Source of the DNA: Desulfomonile tiedjei
Lineage (GTDB): Bacteria; Desulfobacterota; Desulfomonilia; Desulfomonilales; Desulfomonilaceae
DNA length: 64,000 nucleotides
NCBI GenBank assembly: GCA_016218715.1
Contig: JACRDG010000106.1
Coordinates: forward strand, 42,836-106,835
Reading direction: 5' to 3'
The notes under the pieces: generated by a model
The model's input: the letters and a program-made list of their open reading frames with translations, nothing else
What the model was told of the DNA's origin: nothing
The model's database searches: none
In this document: positions 52,683 through 62,257 of the stretch, in pieces
Position numbering within the stretch: position 1 is the stretch's first letter
How the letters are laid out: each line of letters opens with the position of its first letter
Translations under genes and position numbers: made by a program

Positions 52683-54035
52683 ATGAAAGAGCCGAAGTTC
52701 CTGCACCGCCCTCTTTTCAGAACCGGAGCATCTATAGGGGAACTGCTCATAAGACCGGTTCACACCTTTGTTTCCCGCCAGGCTTCCGGTGGATTACTCA
52801 TATTGATCATGACGGTACTAGCCCTGGGCTGGGCGAATTCGTCGTGGGGAGACGCGTACCAGCGCTTCTGGCATATTCTCTTCTCGGCAGGGATTCGCGA
52901 TCACGTCCTTGATAAACCCCTGCATTTCTGGATCAATGAAGGCCTCATGACTATTTTCTTCTTTGTCGTGGGGCTCGAGATCAAGAGAGAAATCCTCATC
53001 GGGGAACTGGCTTCCTTTCGGAAAGCGGCTCTTCCTGTGGCCGCCGCGGCGGGAGGGATGCTGGTGCCCGCAGTGATTTATTACGCTCTCAATCCTTCGG
53101 GATTGGCAGCACGTGGTTGGGCCATTCCCACTGCGACGGACATAGCGTTCACCGTCAGTGTCCTGACTATTCTGGGATCGAGAGTGCCTCGGTCACTGAC
53201 GGTGTTCTTGGTCGCACTGGCCATCGTGGACGATCTCGGAGCGGTGCTCGTCATCGCACTATTCTATACCCCCCAGATCTCCCTGCTGCATTTGGAGATC
53301 ACGGCCGCACTCCTCCTCATCCTCGCGACCGTCAATGTGCTGGGCTACCGCCGGCCGCTGCTGTACATGCTTCTCGGGTGCCTCGTATGGGCGGCCGTCT
53401 ATTTATCCGGAGTCCACTCTACGGTGGCCGGAATACTCGTGGCATTCACCATACCGGCCAGGTCCAAATTCGACACGGACGTGTTTCTTGGAGGAGCGCG
53501 AGGCCTCTTGGACAGATTTGAATGCGCCGGACCGTGCGGATATAGTATGTACACCAACGCCGATCATCAGGACGCCGTTCGCGAACTCGAAGCGTTATGC
53601 GTCGCCGTAGAGCCGCCCCTTCTCCGTATCGAACATGCCCTGAGCCCAGTGGTCGTTTTTGTGGTCGTGCCGATTTTCGCCTTTGCCAACGCCGGAGTGC
53701 CGATAGACGTGGAATCGCTTGCTCAAGTCCTGGGTTCCTCGTCAACTATGGGAGTGTTCCTGGGGCTCGTCGTAGGAAAGCAGCTCGGAGTCTTTTCTGC
53801 GTCCTGGGTGGCCATCCGTATCGGAATAGCGGAAATGCCCGCGGCTGCTTCCTGGATTCAGATCTACGGTTGCGCAGTCCTCTGCGGTATCGGTTTCACT
53901 ATGTCGATTTTTATTGCCGATTTGGCCTTTGCACAAACGCCGTTCATCGATCCGGCGAAGATCGGCATCCTGTCGGCATCGTCAGTCTCGTTGGTCCTTG
54001 GTTTATTGGTTCTATACTTGGGTGCGCGCAAATGA
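52683..54035 (+). CDS. nhaA: Na+/H+ antiporter NhaA
   Basis: A 450-residue inner-membrane antiporter that expels sodium in exchange for protons and helps control internal pH. Family motifs are present: FFFVVGLEIKREIL, the ATDIAFT unwound helix and AIVDDLGAVLVIALF with the paired Asp residues that bind the ion. It is longer than the E. coli protein because of a cytoplasmic segment (about 265-315) found in many long-type NhaA proteins. The start ATG lies after GCGAGGG. It appears monocistronic. Confidence 0.95.
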   Translation: MKEPKFLHRPLFRTGASIGELLIRPVHTFVSRQASGGLLILIMTVLALGWANSSWGDAYQRFWHILFSAGIRDHVLDKPLHFWINEGLMTIFFFVVGLEIKREILIGELASFRKAALPVAAAAGGMLVPAVIYYALNPSGLAARGWAIPTATDIAFTVSVLTILGSRVPRSLTVFLVALAIVDDLGAVLVIALFYTPQISLLHLEITAALLLILATVNVLGYRRPLLYMLLGCLVWAAVYLSGVHSTVAGILVAFTIPARSKFDTDVFLGGARGLLDRFECAGPCGYSMYTNADHQDAVRELEALCVAVEPPLLRIEHALSPVVVFVVVPIFAFANAGVPIDVESLAQVLGSSSTMGVFLGLVVGKQLGVFSASWVAIRIGIAEMPAAASWIQIYGCAVLCGIGFTMSIFIADLAFAQTPFIDPAKIGILSASSVSLVLGLLVLYLGARK

Positions 54036-54394
54036 GAGGGGCTCTCAAAACCCGTGACAGCCGCGCTTTGTCTACCCTGAAACGTTGAACGGACTACCGC
54101 CCGGTGACGATCGCAACCGTTCTGTCCGGCAATGACACCCGCGCTGAAGCAACCCCGGAGGTCTCCGTAGAATTGAAGAGCCCCGGTGACTTAGATTTAG
54201 AATGGCAGCACCAGACCATCGTAGCAGGATTGAGCCCGTTCCTGGTGTCAAAAGCTCGTTTTCCTGCCGCTGGACCCACTGCCAGGCGGACAAGAAATCA
54301 AATCCGGTAACATCATGCCCAATTCCCGCATCAAATCGATAATTGAGTAAGGCGTCTCCAGATGAAGATCGGGTCATTCTCCCCGGTAGTGCGG
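54036..54394. other. Intergenic region between convergent genes
   Basis: This 359-bp stretch lies between the ends of nhaA and the molybdenum hydroxylase gene. The short open frames on both strands look non-coding. I see no clear terminator hairpin with a T tract. Confidence 0.4.
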
Positions 54395-56968
54395 TCACGC
54401 GCTCTTCAGGTCCGCGGAACTGATGGGGAGGCGCCGAACGCGTTTGCCCGTGGCAGCAAAGATCGCATTGGCCACCGCCGGGGCAATCGGCGGCACTCCA
54501 GGCTCTCCCACGCCACCGGGCGATTCACTGCTCGGCACAATATGTACCTCTATTTTCGGCATTTCGTTCACGGTCAGCAGAGGATAAGCGTTGAAATTCT
54601 TCTCCTGTACGCGGCCGTCTTTCAAGGTGATCGCTCCGTAGAGCGCTGCGGTTAACCCGAAGACGATTCCGCCCTCCATTTGAGCCTCGATAATGTTCGG
54701 ATTCACGATTCTGCCACAATCGACCGCACACACCACCCGGTGGACGTGCACTTTCCCCTGAGGAGTGACGGAGACCTCGGCCACCTCTGCGATCCAACTG
54801 CCAAATGATGCATGCACTGCTATGCCACGTGCGTGGCCTTCGGGGAGCCGTGTTCCCCACTCGGCTTTTTGCGCAGCAAGTTCCAATACACCCCGGTGGC
54901 GAGGATGCTCGGTCAGCAGGTTGCGGCGAAACTCATAGGGATCTTTGCCCGCTGCATGCGCCAACTCATCCATGAAGCTCTCAACGACAAAAGCCGTGTG
55001 CGAGTGACCCACCGAGCGCCACCACTGCACTGGAATTCCGATCTTCGGACTGTGCAGGTCAACCAGAATGCTTGGAATCGCGTAGGGGATGTCTGCCGCG
55101 CCTTCGACAGATGCAGCGTCGATGCCGTTTTTCACCATAAGTTCTTCGAACAGTGTTCCGTCCATGATCGACTGCCCGACTATGGTGTGCTGCCAGGCGA
55201 TCGGATTTCCCGTGAGATCGAGCCCCGCGTCTATTCGATCGTACCACAGGGGACGGTACCAGCCGCCTGTCATGTCGTCTTCACGTGTCCACATCACTTT
55301 GACCGGTTTCTTCACTGCCTTGGCCACATGCGCCGCCTCGACGACAAAGTCCGAATGGGGATTCCCCCTGCGGCCGAACCCGCCGCCCAGGAATGTGGTA
55401 TGCACTTTGACCTGCTCGGGCTTGAGGCCTACGATCTCGGCTGCAACGTTTCGATCCATCATCTGGAACTGCGTTCCCGTCCAGATCTCGCAACCGTCGG
55501 AACGAAGGTCCACCACGCAATTCAAGGGCTCCATGTCGGCGTGTGCGAGGTACGGGACTTCGTAGTCCACGGCAATTCGCTTTGCCGCATTGGAGAGCGC
55601 TTGGGCGGGATTGCCTTCCTTCCTCGCAACCGTTCCCCGGGTGCCGGCCAGTTTGGCATACTGCTCTCGCATGCCATCTGTGGACAGGGCTGCATTGGTG
55701 CCCTCATCCCAGGTGATCTCGAGTGCGTCCCGCCCCGCTTTGGCCTGAGCGAAGCCGGTGGCGATCACCGCGATTCCCGACGGCACCTGGACGACGTCCT
55801 GAACACCCGGAACGGCTTTGGCCTTGTCGGCCTGGAAACTCATCACTTTGCCGCCGAACACCGGTGACCGGGCCACGAGTGCCGTCAGCATGCCGGGTAT
55901 ACTCACGTCGATCCCGAAGATTGCTTGGCCATCGGTTTTGTGAGGGGTATCCAATCGTCGTATCGGCTTGCCAAGTATCTGGTACTGTGATGGATGTTTG
56001 AGGCTGATTTCTTTCGGCGCGGGCATCCCTGCGGCCTTACTTGCGAGTTGGCCGTAGGTCAGCTTTTTGCCGCTCGTGTGAATCACGCTCCCGTTTTCCG
56101 CCCGGCATGCCGACTTTTCCACTTTCCACGTATCAGCCGCCGCGGCAATCAGCATCTCTCTGGCACTCGCCCCGATCTTGGAGAGACGTTCCCACTCGGC
56201 GAGGACACTGGTACTTCCACCAGTTGCCTGGATGCCCCAGAACGGATGATTGTACGCAGGATCTACCGGCGCCGCTTCCAGGCTGACTTTCGTCCAATCG
56301 CACTGAAGTTCTTCCGCGACGAGCATCGGGAGTGCGGTGTAAACCCCCTGCCCCATTTCCGAGTGGTTCACGACGATCGTTACCGTCCCGTCAGGGGCGA
56401 TGCTCACGAAATCGTTCAAGGCGAAACGCGACCCTGAAGCGGCGACCTGAGGCCCGGACCTGAGCTGACTGGCCGGGTGGCCGGCTGCCATCTGCGACGC
56501 CCGGTGAATTGCGCGACGGATTCGCTGATAGGTACCACACCGACAAACGTTGCCGGCCATGGCGCGATCGATGTCCGCATCGGTCGGGGCAGGATTCGCT
56601 GCCAGGAGCGCGGCAGCGCTCATAATCTGTCCTGAATGGCAGTAACCGCACTGCGGCACCTCCTCTTCAATCCAGGCTTTCTGCACCGGGTGACTCCCAT
56701 CGGGCGAAAGCCCTTCGATGGTGACGATTTCTTTGCCTACTGCCCTCGACACAGGAGTTACGCACGACCGGACTGCCTTGCCGTCTATGATGACCGTGCA
56801 CGCACCGCATCGCGCTATACCGCAACCGTACTTGGTGCCGGTCAGTCCCAGGTTCTCGCGGATCACCCACAACAGCGGAGTGGCAGACGGGACGGCAACT
56901 TCGTAGTCCCTGCCGTTGACATGAAGCTTCGCCTTCGAAAAGCCCTGTGGATCAACTTCTACTGTCAT
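54395..56968 (-). CDS. Fused 2Fe-2S and molybdopterin subunits of an aldehyde/isoquinoline-type oxidoreductase
   Basis: An 857-residue protein that joins, in one frame, two proteins normally encoded separately. Residues 1-150 are the [2Fe-2S] subunit, with clusters bound by Cys49/54/57/69 and Cys107/110/142/144. Residues about 180-857 are the molybdopterin subunit of the isoquinoline 1-oxidoreductase (IorB) kind, including [31 protein letters not shown] and the catalytic glutamate in [18 protein letters not shown]. The exported leader usual on IorB is missing and the linker is about 30 residues. G-rich DNA (AGGGGGG) precedes the ATG. It hydroxylates a heterocycle or aldehyde. The substrate is unknown. 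Confidence 0.9.
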   Translation of the reverse strand: MTVEVDPQGFSKAKLHVNGRDYEVAVPSATPLLWVIRENLGLTGTKYGCGIARCGACTVIIDGKAVRSCVTPVSRAVGKEIVTIEGLSPDGSHPVQKAWIEEEVPQCGYCHSGQIMSAAALLAANPAPTDADIDRAMAGNVCRCGTYQRIRRAIHRASQMAAGHPASQLRSGPQVAASGSRFALNDFVSIAPDGTVTIVVNHSEMGQGVYTALPMLVAEELQCDWTKVSLEAAPVDPAYNHPFWGIQATGGSTSVLAEWERLSKIGASAREMLIAAAADTWKVEKSACRAENGSVIHTSGKKLTYGQLASKAAGMPAPKEISLKHPSQYQILGKPIRRLDTPHKTDGQAIFGIDVSIPGMLTALVARSPVFGGKVMSFQADKAKAVPGVQDVVQVPSGIAVIATGFAQAKAGRDALEITWDEGTNAALSTDGMREQYAKLAGTRGTVARKEGNPAQALSNAAKRIAVDYEVPYLAHADMEPLNCVVDLRSDGCEIWTGTQFQMMDRNVAAEIVGLKPEQVKVHTTFLGGGFGRRGNPHSDFVVEAAHVAKAVKKPVKVMWTREDDMTGGWYRPLWYDRIDAGLDLTGNPIAWQHTIVGQSIMDGTLFEELMVKNGIDAASVEGAADIPYAIPSILVDLHSPKIGIPVQWWRSVGHSHTAFVVESFMDELAHAAGKDPYEFRRNLLTEHPRHRGVLELAAQKAEWGTRLPEGHARGIAVHASFGSWIAEVAEVSVTPQGKVHVHRVVCAVDCGRIVNPNIIEAQMEGGIVFGLTAALYGAITLKDGRVQEKNFNAYPLLTVNEMPKIEVHIVPSSESPGGVGEPGVPPIAPAVANAIFAATGKRVRRLPISSADLKSA

Positions 56969-57447
56969 GGATTTTCCCCCCTCATCATTTGCCTGTTCTG
57001 TCAGACGGATCGATTGTCTTCGCCAAGGCTGGCGGCTGTTGAATGGCAACGCCCGGTGGCCGCAGCGCAAAACCAAGCGGGCGTCACCCTCTCATGCCGG
57101 TGTGGGCAGACCCGGTCGGTCGTGTGACGGTCTTCACGGCCTGTGCGTGGTGTTACACGAGCCACTCGTCACGGGCTCACATACTTGACTCGAAGCCACC
57201 CCTGCAGCGCTATCAATTCACCCGCTGTCTTCAGTGTACCCGACGCAGGTTCTCGCGGTCAAGGTTTCGCCCGGGAAGGCTGAGAATCTCGGGGTTGGGG
57301 AAACAGCATACCCGATTCGTGTTTCGGATCGATATTTACGTACGGTGTCCCCAGATCCATGGCCGTTCCAAGGGCTGAATCGGAGCCTCTCCTGAAACTC
57401 GCATCAGCTCAGGCACAGGTCGCTTCAGCGGATCTTGCCCAACCCAG
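56969..57447. other. Intergenic region upstream of the molybdenum hydroxylase gene
   Basis: This 479-bp stretch contains no supported gene. Promoters for the hydroxylase should lie near its left end. No hairpin or repeat of note was found. Confidence 0.4.
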
Positions 57448-58092
57448 CTATTTTTCAGATTTCTTGTAACTGATGGCAATGCCTGCCCCTCTGTCGTCAA
57501 AGATCGTCTCGAAATTCTTGAGACCCTTGAGGTAGTTGACATAACCCTCCAATCCAAAGCCGCCACCTCCGCGATCCGAGACATTGTGCGTTGTATAGCA
57601 GCCGCCGACGACCAGCTTGGGCGCCACAGCATCGAAATAGTTCCTGTACCAATCTTTGTCAGCATCGGAGAAGACGAAGTCGAAAGGTCCCTTCAACTTC
57701 GGGACGAGCGCGTGTGCATCGGCGAGTCGCGCATCGATATAGGCCGAAAGTCCGGCTTTTCTGAAATTCTTCAGTGCCTCATTGTGTCTCGATTCATCGA
57801 TTTCCACCGTCATCAATTTCCCGCCGGTCTTGCTGAGCGCCCAGGCAATCCAGATTGCAGAATGCCCCGTCGAGGTTCCTATCTCAAGTGCTTTCGTATA
57901 GTTATGCTTGATGATGATGTCGTAGAGCAGCTTGCCGTCTCTTTCCGGAACGTTCATATCGTGCCACGCTCTGCCGTGACTTCCCAGGAACGCCCGCACT
58001 TGTTTATCCAAGGCGGCAGCTTGCTTACTCTCTTGAGCAGAGACCGAGGAGACGCAGGCGAGGAGAAGTGCACCAATTATGAGCTTTCTCAT
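57448..58092 (-). CDS. O-methyltransferase-family protein with signal peptide
   Basis: A 214-residue protein of the CCoAOMT-like SAM-dependent O-methyltransferase family. The SAM-binding motif is ALEIGTSTGHSAIWIAWAL, and MTVEIDESRH and FVFSDADKDWYRNYFD are the following motifs. The odd point is a convincing signal peptide (MRKLIIGALLLACVSSVSAQ) that would place it in the periplasm, where SAM is not expected. GGAGGT ten bases upstream supports this start. The longer open frame to 58338 runs into the dispersed repeat and is rejected. The function is unknown. Confidence 0.85.
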   Translation of the reverse strand: MRKLIIGALLLACVSSVSAQESKQAAALDKQVRAFLGSHGRAWHDMNVPERDGKLLYDIIIKHNYTKALEIGTSTGHSAIWIAWALSKTGGKLMTVEIDESRHNEALKNFRKAGLSAYIDARLADAHALVPKLKGPFDFVFSDADKDWYRNYFDAVAPKLVVGGCYTTHNVSDRGGGGFGLEGYVNYLKGLKNFETIFDDRGAGIAISYKKSEK

Positions 58093-58277
58093 AGGAAGGT
58101 ACCTCCGCAATGAGGCAAGAGAGGGGTTTCTTCCGACACGATGGGGAGACGGTTGTTTCTCTGCAATCCGTAATCCGGCACCCGAGCAGAGCAGTCGGGG
58201 ACACCGTACCTGACTGACGTAGACCTGGTGCCGCAGTACACGTTTTCGCCAGTTCGGTCGCGCATTTTCGGGATCAC

Positions 58278-58398
58278 GGTGGGATAGGCATCTTGCCTGT
58301 CCAGCGAGTAATGACAGGCAAGATGCCCGTCCTACCAATACAGCCAGTGAGGCTGCGCTGATGAACAGAGACCGCGTCCCGCGGGAATAAGTGACCGC
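58278..58398 (-). repeat. Twin-hairpin dispersed repeat, copy 4 (reverse orientation)
   Basis: It opens GGTGGGATAGGCATCTTGCC, continues to ATGACAGGCAAGATGCCCGT and ends with ACCGCATTTATGAAAC, the reverse of the TTTCATAAATACGGT start of copies 2 and 3. Between the hairpins and that end the sequence is diverged and longer. The surrounding 58093-58533 gap has no gene. Confidence 0.7.
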
Positions 58399-58533
58399 AT
58401 TTATGAAACGCGGTACTCGGGCGAGGTGCCCCGAGTTTCGACTCTTCCGAGTCCCGTGGCCTGAGGACTCGACATCCCCACCTCCCTCAGTCGAGCATCA
58501 AGTGTGGTGTCCCCGGAATCGAGCAAAGGGCGA

Positions 58534-59217
58534 TCACGGCAGCTCGACGACGGCGTTTTCCAGCAGAGCCAGAGCCTCGGCGTACATTCCTCGCTTGATC
58601 GCGCGATAGGTGTGGCGGTTCTTTCCGGTCAACGGGGCAACATAAGCCACGGCCCGTGGAAGCACTTGCTCGGCCGGGACCGCTTCGTCGACAACGCCCC
58701 ACTCCTTCGCCTCCGCGCCTCCGATCCGCGCCCCTGTGAGCAGTAAGGTGCGGAACACTGTCGGTGTCATACGGCTTTTGATCAAGGCCGTCATGCCTGG
58801 AGCAAACGGTATGTTGATGTCCACTTCGGGCAAGCAGAAAAACCCGCGGTCGGACCGCATGACCCGAAAATCATGTGCCAGGGCCAGCATGGCTCCTGCG
58901 GCAAACGCGTGCCCGTTCATCGCTGCAGCCGTGGGCATCGGAAACGCCATCAACCGGCCGAGGAACCTCAGGACGGCTTTGATGAATTCGGGGGCCTCAG
59001 GCTGTCCATCACCACTGAGCCAGGCCAGATCCAGTCCATTGGAATAGAACTTGTCCTCGCCACCGACTGTCACGAGGGCTGCAGCGCCGTCGGACTTCTC
59101 GACTACATCCAGGGCCTCGTTCATTGCGTCGATAAAGATTCGGTTGAACCGATTTTCCCCGCTCCGCATGGTAAGAACAAAAACATCGCCCTCCTTCTTG
59201 AGATCCACGATGTTCAT
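58534..59217 (-). CDS. Enoyl-CoA hydratase/isomerase family protein (ECI-like)
   Basis: A 227-residue short crotonase-fold protein. The oxyanion segments are GEDKFYSNGLDLAWL and AAMNGHAFAAGAMLALAHDFR. LPEVDINIPFAPGMTALI carries the conserved Glu of delta3,delta2-enoyl-CoA isomerases. It would shift a double bond in an unsaturated fatty acyl-CoA during beta-oxidation. AAGGAG nine bases before the ATG sets the start. No other beta-oxidation genes lie beside it. Confidence 0.85.
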   Translation of the reverse strand: MNIVDLKKEGDVFVLTMRSGENRFNRIFIDAMNEALDVVEKSDGAAALVTVGGEDKFYSNGLDLAWLSGDGQPEAPEFIKAVLRFLGRLMAFPMPTAAAMNGHAFAAGAMLALAHDFRVMRSDRGFFCLPEVDINIPFAPGMTALIKSRMTPTVFRTLLLTGARIGGAEAKEWGVVDEAVPAEQVLPRAVAYVAPLTGKNRHTYRAIKRGMYAEALALLENAVVELP

Positions 59218-59477
59218 GAATGGCAGCTCCTTTCATTCTTCATCAGAAAATTCGCGTTTCGCCAAGATGGCCGATGAACCCGTCGGTGTCAAGCACGAGA
59301 AGGCCGATCGCCGCGGATTGACGCTCGGACCGATGCAAGAGGCGAGGATGCGGGACCCGGCCACGCGACGTGTTTCGTACGCCTCGTTGTACTCATGAAA
59401 TCATCTGTACAAGGTGATGCGGCAGGCGTTCGCAACTGCAAACACCTACCGCACCAGGTTGAGGGACCACTAGGCCT

Positions 59478-60512
59478 CTATGCGGGAGGCGGGTCGGGGT
59501 TCGGGTGTGGTGTACCGAGGAATGGGAAATCCGTCAGCAGGTCGGTGTGCGGCTTCAGTCCGTCGGGCGGGATCTTGCCCTTCGAGAGCATGGATAGACG
59601 CTTCGCGACGATGTGGTCGGTGAGCAGTCGGCCGTTCGGGTACCCGCCCGGCTTGCCGGGGTCGAAGCTCAGCATGTCGGGCAGGATTCCATGGGCATCG
59701 ATCACCGCTCGGGCCTCTTCAACGGAGTAGCCTCCGACGTGCTCCATCGAGTGGATGAACTCGTCGAGAAAGCGCTCCCGATCGTGAACAGGCTCGCTCC
59801 CGTCGAATTCCGGTTTTTTCTTGTCGGTCAGGAAGAAGTTCGCGAGGGTCGGGTGGCCGGCGCGATCGACGGGAACGAGCTTCCCGTCGCGGCGGATGCT
59901 GACCCGCCCCCAGATGCGCACTGCTGAGTTTGCGCCGAGAACGCTCGTCGGCAGCTCAAACGCCATACTAAACACGTTATAGTTCGCAAAAAGGTCTTTG
60001 CCGGTCCATCGGCTCGGATCCGGAGCTCCCTCGAGGCCGGTGAAGTTTTTTCCGCCCTCGTGGTCGAACATGTTCAGGATTCCCGCGAAGTCGATGAAGA
60101 AAGCGTCGCTGCGAAGCCCAACGAAGAAAGTGTAGGGGCCCGACGTGTAGATGTGCGGCTCAGGACCGAACGACACTTCGACGTCTTTGAAGATCGGCTC
60201 CCCCGCGGCCTCAAGCCCACGGGCCTCCGAGCCGGTTGCCAGATAGACCGTCGCACGCTGCCGGCCGTCCTGCGGCTCCGAGAACACCAGGCTGAGCGCG
60301 ACGTCGTTCTCGGCGTCGCCGTCGTTGTCGATGTTGATTCGGTATACGGCGTCGGGGTGGAACGCCGCCGCCTTGGCAAATGAGTTACAGTTGAGGATCA
60401 GTACGGTCCTCGACGGGTCCCTCGGTGACTGGAATGCGTAGAGATCGGTAAGGTCGAGTCGAGTGTCCCCTTCAGGAGGACCGAGGTTCAGGCCAGTGAA
60501 GTGGTTCGACAT
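59478..60512 (-). CDS. DUF4331 family protein
   Basis: A 344-residue protein of unknown function that reads like the DUF4331 family. It opens NHFTGLNLGPPEGDTRLDLTDLYAFQSP, with INIDNDGDAENDVALSLVFSEP further on and GGYPNGRLLTDHIVAKRL near the end. No signal peptide is seen at the chosen ATG, which has GGAG six bases upstream. The same frame remains open 321 bases further upstream, but that stretch is the tail of a broken gene and not part of this protein. Codon use looks more CG-rich than in its neighbours. Confidence 0.85.
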   Translation of the reverse strand: MSNHFTGLNLGPPEGDTRLDLTDLYAFQSPRDPSRTVLILNCNSFAKAAAFHPDAVYRINIDNDGDAENDVALSLVFSEPQDGRQRATVYLATGSEARGLEAAGEPIFKDVEVSFGPEPHIYTSGPYTFFVGLRSDAFFIDFAGILNMFDHEGGKNFTGLEGAPDPSRWTGKDLFANYNVFSMAFELPTSVLGANSAVRIWGRVSIRRDGKLVPVDRAGHPTLANFFLTDKKKPEFDGSEPVHDRERFLDEFIHSMEHVGGYSVEEARAVIDAHGILPDMLSFDPGKPGGYPNGRLLTDHIVAKRLSMLSKGKIPPDGLKPHTDLLTDFPFLGTPHPNPDPPPA

Positions 60513-60779
60513 TGTGTTCTCCTTCCGCGGTGTTAGATCGTCGCCTCCGCCAGGGCCGCAGCCCTTGGCCCCCGCGACAAAACGCTTTTGGAGAACTTTG
60601 ATGCCGGCAATTGGATTCGGATTCGGTAATCTGAGGATCTCTGTCCAATCCTTTTGATTTCCTGGTGCCTTGGTAGGTAACTCCCTACGTCCAGGGATAC
60701 CCTCCCCAATTTCTGCTTCAGATCGAGAATCAAGTAAGGTGTTCCCAGGGTCTAAAATCCAACGCCGCGAGGCTTTCAC

Positions 60780-61072
60780 CGGCTGCCATTCGCCGTGCAT
60801 CTTAAGTCCGAGCACCTTCTTAAAATCAGCCACGTGGTCAAGGCTTCAGCTAGCCGGTCCCCCTCACGGCCCAACGATTCCTTCCATCGTCGCTTCTCCA
60901 CGGTACCGAAGACGAGGTAGGGATTGCCGGTGACCTCTAGTGCGAAGCTCTCGAATGTATTGACAAGCTCATACTCCAAGCAGTCTTGGTGCACGGTGGT
61001 GAGTACACACGATGTACAGTAGCGGCAGGTCTTGCCGTGCGCCAAAGAGAGCGGCTCCCACGGGCTATGCAT
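60780..61072 (-). pseudogene. Frameshifted small Cys-motif gene
   Basis: The frame starting MHSPWEPLSLAHGKTCRYC carries a CxxCxxC motif (CRYCTSC), then HQDCLEYELVNTF and GNPYLVFGTVEKRRW. It resembles a small family with a CxxC...HQ...LE...GN.YLV.GT pattern. At about 60837-60842 the frame breaks: one lost G would turn AEALDHVADFKKVLGL, which reads on in the next frame, into a nonsense tail. The conserved-looking tail lies in the frame of the downstream DUF4331 gene. A sequencing error is the alternative. Confidence 0.6.
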
Positions 61073-61178
61073 TTTGGCTGCCCTTGGACCTGAGTTGACT
61101 AACGCTAACCGAGTGTCGATTCTCTGAGTAACGGTGTCAGAACCGGCCGCCAACGAGCTATTCAGAAAGGAGCTGAGA

Positions 61179-61592
61179 ATGTCTGCCATGGATAACAAAG
61201 AATTGGTTCGCACGTATTTTGAACGGGCGTTCGTGAGGAACGATCTGGATCAGGCGGCAGAATTGATCGACGAAAACTATTGTCTCCACGATCCCACGCG
61301 ACCCGGTTTCCGCGGGGGTGTCGCCGCGTTCAAGGAAGCTCAAAGGGTATATCTGGAAGCGATCAGAGGCCATTCCCTCACCATAGACGATCAAATCGCA
61401 GAAGGCGATCGTGTGGTGACCCGGTGGACAGCCACAGGGTGCCAGAGCAAGGATCTGCCGGGCATACCGAACAAGGGTGGGTGTTTCAAAATTGGCGGGA
61501 TTACCATCAGCCGAGTGTCCGGCGGCAAGATCGTCGAAGAATGGCAGGATTGGGATTCTCCCGGTCTGGCAAGACAACTGGGGTCCGTATGA
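61179..61592 (+). CDS. SnoaL-like/ester-cyclase-type protein
   Basis: A 137-residue NTF2-like protein of the SnoaL polyketide-cyclase family. It begins MSAMDNKELVRTYFERAF and contains HDPTRPGFRGGVAAFKE, GDRVVTRWTATG and a terminal GGKIVEEWQDWD, all typical. Most family members have unknown substrates. Only a few are true cyclases. AAGGAG seven bases before the ATG fixes the start. A 15-residue in-frame extension upstream is rejected. Confidence 0.85.
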   Translation: MSAMDNKELVRTYFERAFVRNDLDQAAELIDENYCLHDPTRPGFRGGVAAFKEAQRVYLEAIRGHSLTIDDQIAEGDRVVTRWTATGCQSKDLPGIPNKGGCFKIGGITISRVSGGKIVEEWQDWDSPGLARQLGSV

Positions 61593-61953
61593 CCGTAAAA
61601 GGTCTCCCATTTCCGGTCCTCTTCTCGGATAGATGGCTCGTCGAACGCCATGTACTCGATTCGAGGACCGGAACCGATTTCCTGTCCACTGCTATCTGCC
61701 CGAAATCGCTCCTCCGATTGCTGACAGAACTGCGCGGCGCCCGGTGAATATGTTCCCCGGCCCGGTTGTTGGCAGGCGACTCAAAAGAGAACTGGTGCGT
61801 CGGAAACTCGCCCGACACCGCAACTCTGCGGTGATGAACTCCTGTTGGCGTGTTCCTTTTTCGACCCTGTTTAGTTCTTTGACTTTCTCCGATGGGATGG
61901 ATATCCTTGAAAGTGGGACGGAAGATATTGCGGCCATGAACACGGAGGGCAAG
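61593..61953. other. Intergenic region before a small membrane peptide
   Basis: No gene is supported in this 361-bp stretch. The open frame that runs through it reads as low-quality protein and probably becomes coding only at 61954. Confidence 0.35.
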
Positions 61954-62043
61954 ATGGACTGGGAAACTGCTCTGTATGCTTTCGTCTGGATAGCTGGTTT
62001 TGTGATCTTCCTGCTGCGTTTCGGGAAACTGTACCGCGACTGA
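61954..62043 (+). CDS. Possible 29-residue single-helix membrane peptide
   Basis: The sequence begins MDWETALYAFVWIAGFVIFL and ends FGKLYRD: one hydrophobic helix with a charged end. GGAGG six bases before the ATG is the main support. It could be a translated small membrane protein or chance. Longer in-frame versions (from 61936 and earlier) have poorer ribosome sites. Confidence 0.35.
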   Translation: MDWETALYAFVWIAGFVIFLLRFGKLYRD

Positions 62044-62134
62044 GAACGAGAACCACTTATCTGTAGACCGCTTGCTATGACAACCAACCGAACCTGACAC
62101 ATTATGCGTTTGAGCAGGCTTGACAAATGAGCGG

Positions 62135-62158
62135 GGTCATGTCACGTTTGACATAACC
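62135..62158. promoter_or_regulatory. Candidate operator upstream of wtpA
   Basis: GGTCATGTCA (62135-62144) and TGACATAACC (62149-62158) form a 10-bp inverted repeat with one mismatch, spaced by four bases. It lies just downstream of TTGACA (62120-62125), where bound protein would block transcription. The ACATAAC half resembles part of a ModE-type site. A molybdate- or tungstate-responsive regulator is inferred. Confidence 0.5.
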
Positions 62159-62257
62159 GAGTCATCGGTCAGGAGTATTGACGCCTGCGGAGAGGAGTTT
62201 TCAAAGGCTTCTGGCACGGTTTGCGCGCGCCATGTTAAATTGAAAGGAGATTCTTAG

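Noticed and set aside
58093..58338. N-terminal extension of the O-methyltransferase reading VGRASCLSLL
   Set aside because: These residues come from translating the dispersed twin-hairpin repeat. The internal ATG has a good ribosome site and starts a signal peptide.
60513..60833. N-terminal extension of the DUF4331 protein
   Set aside because: This stretch is the second frame of a broken Cys-motif gene followed by non-coding DNA. GGAGAACACA before the internal ATG marks the true start.
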